A stretch of DNA of 64,000 nucleotides from Candidatus Wallbacteria bacterium (GTDB lineage Bacteria > Muiribacteriota > UBA6191 > JACPRK01): contig JACQZN010000103.1 in assembly GCA_016213845.1 (NCBI GenBank), positions 46,010-110,009 on the forward strand, in the 5' to 3' direction. Shown one piece after another: positions 55,401 to 61,400 of this stretch. The notes under the pieces were generated by a model. That model did not search any database, was not told where the DNA came from, and worked only from the letters and a program-made list of their open reading frames with translations. A program made the position numbers and the translations under genes. Every line of letters begins with the position of its first letter. The first letter of the stretch is position 1.

Positions 55401-58400
55401 CCGCCAACGCGGCGAGCTGGACCACGCCGGTGGCGATCTTCGCCAACAAGATTCAGTGGGACCACCAGGAGCCGTACTCGGGCGCGCCGAACCCGGGCTA
55501 CACGCTGCGGGTGGACGGGCGGGTCGACCAGGGGCTGGCGACGGCATCGGTGACGCCCGCGGCGTTCAACGTCAACGCGGGTGTGACCTCCACGGGGCAG
55601 TCGATCAGCTTCACGCCGATGATCGTGAACAGCATCTCGATCGCCGGGAGCACGAGCCTGCAGGTGAAGAACGTGCGGCTGCGTATCGCGGCCAACAACG
55701 TCGACGACACGACGGGAACGCCGGGCTCGTACTCGGCTTTGCCGCGCACGGTGACGCCGTCCAACATCTGGGCGGACCGCGTCTTCTTCGATATCAAGAA
55801 CACGGGCGGCTCCACCCTGGGGGCGACGTTCACGATCTCGGGCACGGGGCTGGCGGCGCCCGTGTTCAACCCGCCAGGCGGCAGCACGGTCAGTGTCGGG
55901 GAACATCTGCCTCCCACCAACGCGCTGACACTGCGGGCCTTCTGGAACCCGATCCAGACCAGCCACGTCGACGGTCCGGGCATCGGTCTGGACAGCGCCC
56001 AGGCCCAGCGGTGGAGCTACATGTGGACTTCCACGGCGGCCAACGCGCCTCAGGACCTGAGCGCCGATCAGTCGGACCTGCCGCTGCCGCCCTCCAGCAC
56101 CTGCAACTACTTCCAGCTCGCCGGACGCGACAAGCTGACAAACCGCGGCCCGTTCGACCTGGCGTTCCAGCTGAGCCTGGACAACATCGCGCCGACGATC
56201 TCGACGTTCTCGGCCTTCAGGAACGACGCCGGTGCCGAGACCGACATCACGTCGCTCGACGGCACGTGGATCGCGACCAACGTGGTGCGCTACGCCTTCA
56301 CGGGCACCGACCAGAACGTCAACTGCGGGACGGTTACGGGTGTGCAATTGCGGGGTTGGTCGTACACGTTCGGCGAGGGGGCGCCCGGGGCTCGACCAGA
56401 CACCTCGATTGACCCGGTGACGCCTTTGACTGGGCATTCGGCCGGAAGCGCCTCGGTCACTACTTCGTTCGGCAAGCCGGGCGGCGCCTCTCGCGTGCTT
56501 CGGCTGGTGCTGGTGGACAAGGCCGGAAACCCCAGCCTGGAGCGCAAGTTCACGGTGAACGTCGACACCGAGAAGCCGTCGTCGACCGTCACCCCGCCGC
56601 CGATCGCGCTCGACCTGGCCGCCAGCGGCCGGACTGTTCTGGCGACGCACTTCCCGAGCGGTGTGCTGGTGTTGACCGGGACCTTCACCGAGACGATCTC
56701 GACACTGGACCCTCAGGCCGAGCCGCAGCCGACGCCTGCGGACCTGCGCATCAGCACCAACGGCGGGGTCACGTTCGACCGCTTCACGACCCTGGGCGGC
56801 GCGCTTCTCGGACAGGGCGTCGGGCAGCCGTGGAGCTACAACTGGAAGGACCCCCGTCACAACTCCGTGCCGGTCACGCTCGTCGCCAGCGCGACCGACC
56901 AGGCCGGCAACAACACTCTGTCGACCACGGTCGCTGTCTTCGTCGACACGGTCCTTGCGGCCCCCGTGGTCACCGTATCGGCCCCCACTCCGACCAACGA
57001 CATTCGCATCTCGTGGAACAACACGTTCGGCGGCGATCCCTCCGGCCCGGGCAGCTACCGGGTCTACCGGAACACGACCCAGGCCAGCATCGGCAGCGTG
57101 GTCGCCACGACGGCGGCGACTCCGGCCAACCCCAACCTCTACCGGGGCACGCAACCGATCAACCCTTCGACCTCGCTGCCGACGGACGGGACGAAGGACG
57201 GCACGTACTTCTTCACGATCCGCCCTGTCGACATTCCCGGGAATGAGACACCCAGCGGCAACACCACGTCGCCGCTGCTCTACGACACGACGCAGCCCGA
57301 GGTGGACAACCTGGGCTGGAAGCTGGCCAGCTCGACCAAGACCGACGGGACCGTAGAAGGCACCACCATCACGCGGATCACGACGGCCGGTTCCAGTGCC
57401 AACTGGACGAACGAGACGACGCCCACCTTCCTCTTGCGGGCGCGGGACCTCTCGAGGTTCTCGACCGTGGTGTCTACGGCCACCTCTGGCTCGGGCGTGG
57501 CTGGGATCAACTTCACGCTGGCGGCCGGCACGGTTGCGGCGTTGCCGTCGGGAGTTTCGCCGACGGCGATCCCGACCGCGCCCCTGGGCGTACAGACGCC
57601 GAACGTCGGGACCGTGGGCCCCGGGACGGCCGTCTTCGAGCTGTCGCGGAACACGACGCCGCGCGTGCCGGCGCTGGGGGGCGACGGCCCGAAGACCCTG
57701 GCGTTCCGGGCGGTGGACCGGGTGAACCTGGCCAGCGTCATCGACTCCAGGTCGACGACGACCTTCTGGTTCGACACGACGGGACCCGTGCTGAAGCCGA
57801 CGGCATTCGGAGGCACTGTATCCTTTGCCTCCGCGACGACGATCGATCAGTCGCTGAAGTTCGCGGCCGCCTCAGAGGGGACGTTCGTGCCGAACCTGGC
57901 CGTGCCGCTGGTGGCGCCGCAGTATGTCTCGGCGATCACGCTGACGCCGGTGGGCGGAGCGTTCGACTTCCGCAACATCACGCTCAAGGACGGCCCGATG
58001 CCCACCGTGCTGTCGGCGGCGGGGCTGGCGATCGTGACGGCGCAGGTTACCGGGGTCCACAAGGCCAACAACACGGCCTTCGCGTTCACCGCCGACCAGG
58101 ACCTGGCGCAAGGTCTCGAGGTCACCAGCGTGCGGCTGGAGTACACGTCGGGCACGGGCAGCCTGCAGTACAAGGTGGTCCGGCTCCTGACCAGCAACGG
58201 GACCACGGTCTCACCGGACGTGAGCACCTCCTCGGGGACGCTGGCGGCGGCAGGGAGCCTGGTGGATCTGCCGGTGGGCGGGCTGGCCGCTGACAAGGTC
58301 AAGGTCGAGTTCGCCGATCCCTCGGCCACGAACACGGACAAGAACTGGCGCATCTCGGTGACCGGCCGCCGTATCCGCCGGAATGACGGCGAGACGATGA

Positions 58401-61400
58401 CCTTCAATCTGTCGCCCGCGATCAAGGCCGATTCGGTGACGGTCGACTACCAGGACGTCCAGGGCGGCGGGAAGAAGGACTTCACGGTCGCGGTGACCGG
58501 CAAGGTGGGGCAGTCGCTGCAGGCGGCGACGCGCACGCTCGACATCAGCCCGGTGGTGAACAACACCGTCTACTCGTTCAGCCTGCCGAAGCCGATGCTG
58601 GCGAGCAGCCTGACGATCTCGGCGGCGGGCGGCACGGCCTCCATGAACGACGTGACCTTCCTGAGGTCCGGGTACGTCGTGGCGGGCGGCTCAGGGAACA
58701 ACATCGGGGCGTTGCCGGCGACCTACGCGCCGAAGGCGGTCTGGATCGACCAGGTGACGGCGAAGGTGTCATCGGGTCCGCCGACGGCGCCGCTCAGGTT
58801 CGCGGTCTCTGGCCAGGAGCTGGGGACGACGAAGTTCGGGCTGTCGCAGCCGCTGTCGGTCGGGCAGACGCTGCCGCCGACGAACGCCTTCTCGCTGCTG
58901 GTGACTTTCAATGACGTGCAGACGTCGCTCGACGACGGCGTCGGAGTCGGGACCCTGAACAGCCAGCCGAAGCGGTGGACGTACAAGTGGAACATCGACG
59001 GGGCGGCGTCGCCGGTGGCGACGTCGGCGGCAAGCATCGAGCTGCCGTTGCCGCTGGGCACGCAGTGCGCGTCGCTGGAGCTGGCGGGGCGGGACCGGCT
59101 GACGAACCTGGGGCCGTTCGCCAAGATCTTCACGATCACGATCGACAACACGCCGCCGGGCTACCAGAGCCTGGTGGTGCGCCGGCGGCTGAACAATTCG
59201 GACGTGACGTCGCTGGCGCAGACGTGGATCGAGACCAACCGGCTGAACTTCGAGTTGACCGGCACGGACACGGCGCTGAGCTGTCAGGGCAACACGATCC
59301 AGCTGCGCGGGTGGAGCTACACCTTCGGTCAGGGGCTGCCGGGGGAGCCGCCCGACGTCAGCATCGAGACGCCAATGGACACGGCCGGTTCGGTGACGGT
59401 GCTGGGGCCGGATCTGGCGAACGGTCAGAACGACGTTTTCCGCAGCGTGCTGATCGACGCGGGCGGAAACTTCAGCTCCGAGCGTGGCTACATCGTGCAC
59501 ATCGACACCGAGTTCCCGCAGGTGGCGCTGGCGGCCAGCCCGTTCTCGAAGTCGCGGCCTGTGGCCTCGTCGGCGCCGCTGTTGCTCTCGACGCACTTCC
59601 CGGTGACCATCACCGGCACCTTTGCCGAGACGGTGAGCAGCGTGAGCCGCACGCCGGGAAACACCTTCCCGCCGCAGAACGTCTCCGACGTCGAGCTGCG
59701 GCTGGAGGCCAGCAAGTTCTACGGCTACACGACGCTCAGCCCCGCGGACGGGCTCTCGGCCAACGGGAGCTGGACGTTCACGTGGCCGCTCGGGCAGGTC
59801 GCCGGGATCAACGGTGTCGGCGCGGGTGGCAACGGCCGGATCGACATCGTCCCGCGGGCCACGGACCAAGCGAACAACGTCACCCTCGGCACGACGGTTC
59901 CGGTCGTGGTGGACGTCGTGCTGCCGGCGGCGCTTGGAGTGGCGAGCCTGGCGCGCGTTTCGCCGGCGACGGTGATCGACCTGCGGTGGCCCAACACCTT
60001 CGACTCACCGGCTCCGAAAGACCCGTCGGGTCCGGGCAAGTACTCCGTCTACCGCCTGTTCCAGCCTACCGGCGTCCCGGTCGGAACGGACTACACGAAC
60101 GCCAGCTTCGTCGCGATGCAGGACGCGGTCGCCAGCAACCTCTACCTGGGCCACACCGCGCTCAAGAACGCTGGCGACAAGCGGCTCGCCACGGACGGCA
60201 GCGAGGACGGCCACTACTACTTCACGATTCATCCCGTGGATACGCCGGATGGATTCACTCCTGGAAATGAGAACTCAGGGTTGACCACTCAGAGCGCCAT
60301 CCGCTTCGACACGACCTCGCCCACGATCGCGGAGCTGAACTGGAACCTCGCCACGGCCAACCGCAACCGCACAACCACCCAGCCCAATAGCCACATCTGG
60401 ACCAACGAGACGACGCCCACGCTCACCTGGAAGGGCTTCGACCTGGCGCGTCTGGCGGCCAGGCCAGAGCTGCTGAATCGGCCGGGCGCGGGACTTGCTG
60501 GCAGCAACTTCGCCCTGGCCGGCTCGTTCGCGGTCCCCAACCCGTCTTCGGCGCTCCCGGCGCTCGTTCCCACCGCCAGCTTCGTCGACCTGCAGTCTCC
60601 CTCGGCCGGAACGCTCGGCCCCTCGACCTCGGCCTTCGTGCTCTCGGGCGGGTCGATTCCGCGTGTCCCCGGGCTGGGCAGCGATGGGCCGAAGAGCTTC
60701 GCTATCCGCACGCTCGACCGCGTGGCGCTCGCCTCGACCGCGCTCACGACTCAGTTCGTCCTAGACACGACCGCGCCGACCCCGGTCACCTCGGTGACGG
60801 TCAGCGCGGGGAGCGGCGTCGTCAACCTGGGCAACGCCACAGGGCCGGGCGACGGCAGCGGCATCATCCGGCGCATTGCAGGCACCGGTTCGAGCGGCGA
60901 GGTCGACATCCGTGACGGCTCGGCTGCGACTGCGTCGACGCTGACCGGGCTGCGCGACGTTGCCGCAGCGCCCGACGGCAGCGTCTGGTTCACGGACGAC
61001 GCCTCCGATATCGTCGGCAGGGTCGACTCGGCAGGGACGCTGAAGACGATGGCAAGCGTGCGCGGACCGGGCGGACTGGCCCTCGACGGAGCCGGCAACT
61101 GCTTCGTGGCGCGCCCCGCGGCCAACAAGGTCGTCCGCATCGATGCCGTCACGAGGATCGTGACGGACGTGCCGTTCACGGGCCTGTCGAGTCCGCGCGA
61201 TTGCGCCTGCGATCGCTCGGGCAATGTGTACGTGGCCGACACGGGCAACGATCGCGTCCGCAAGTGGAACGTGTCGACGCGCCTCGAGAGCACGTTCGGC
61301 CCCGCCCTCCAGGGCGCGCGGTCGCTGGCGTTCGACTCGGCCGACAACCTCTTCGTGGCGCGGGATTCCAGCGTGACGAAGCTGACCCCGGCGGGCAGCG

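Noticed and set aside
54674..57154. 826-codon open frame on the minus strand inside the giant gene (also 46139-48241, 51965-53683, 60761-62185 minus)
   Set aside because: Arg/Val-rich products without domains, produced by the high-GC third positions of the plus-strand frame, which has coherent domain structure throughout.
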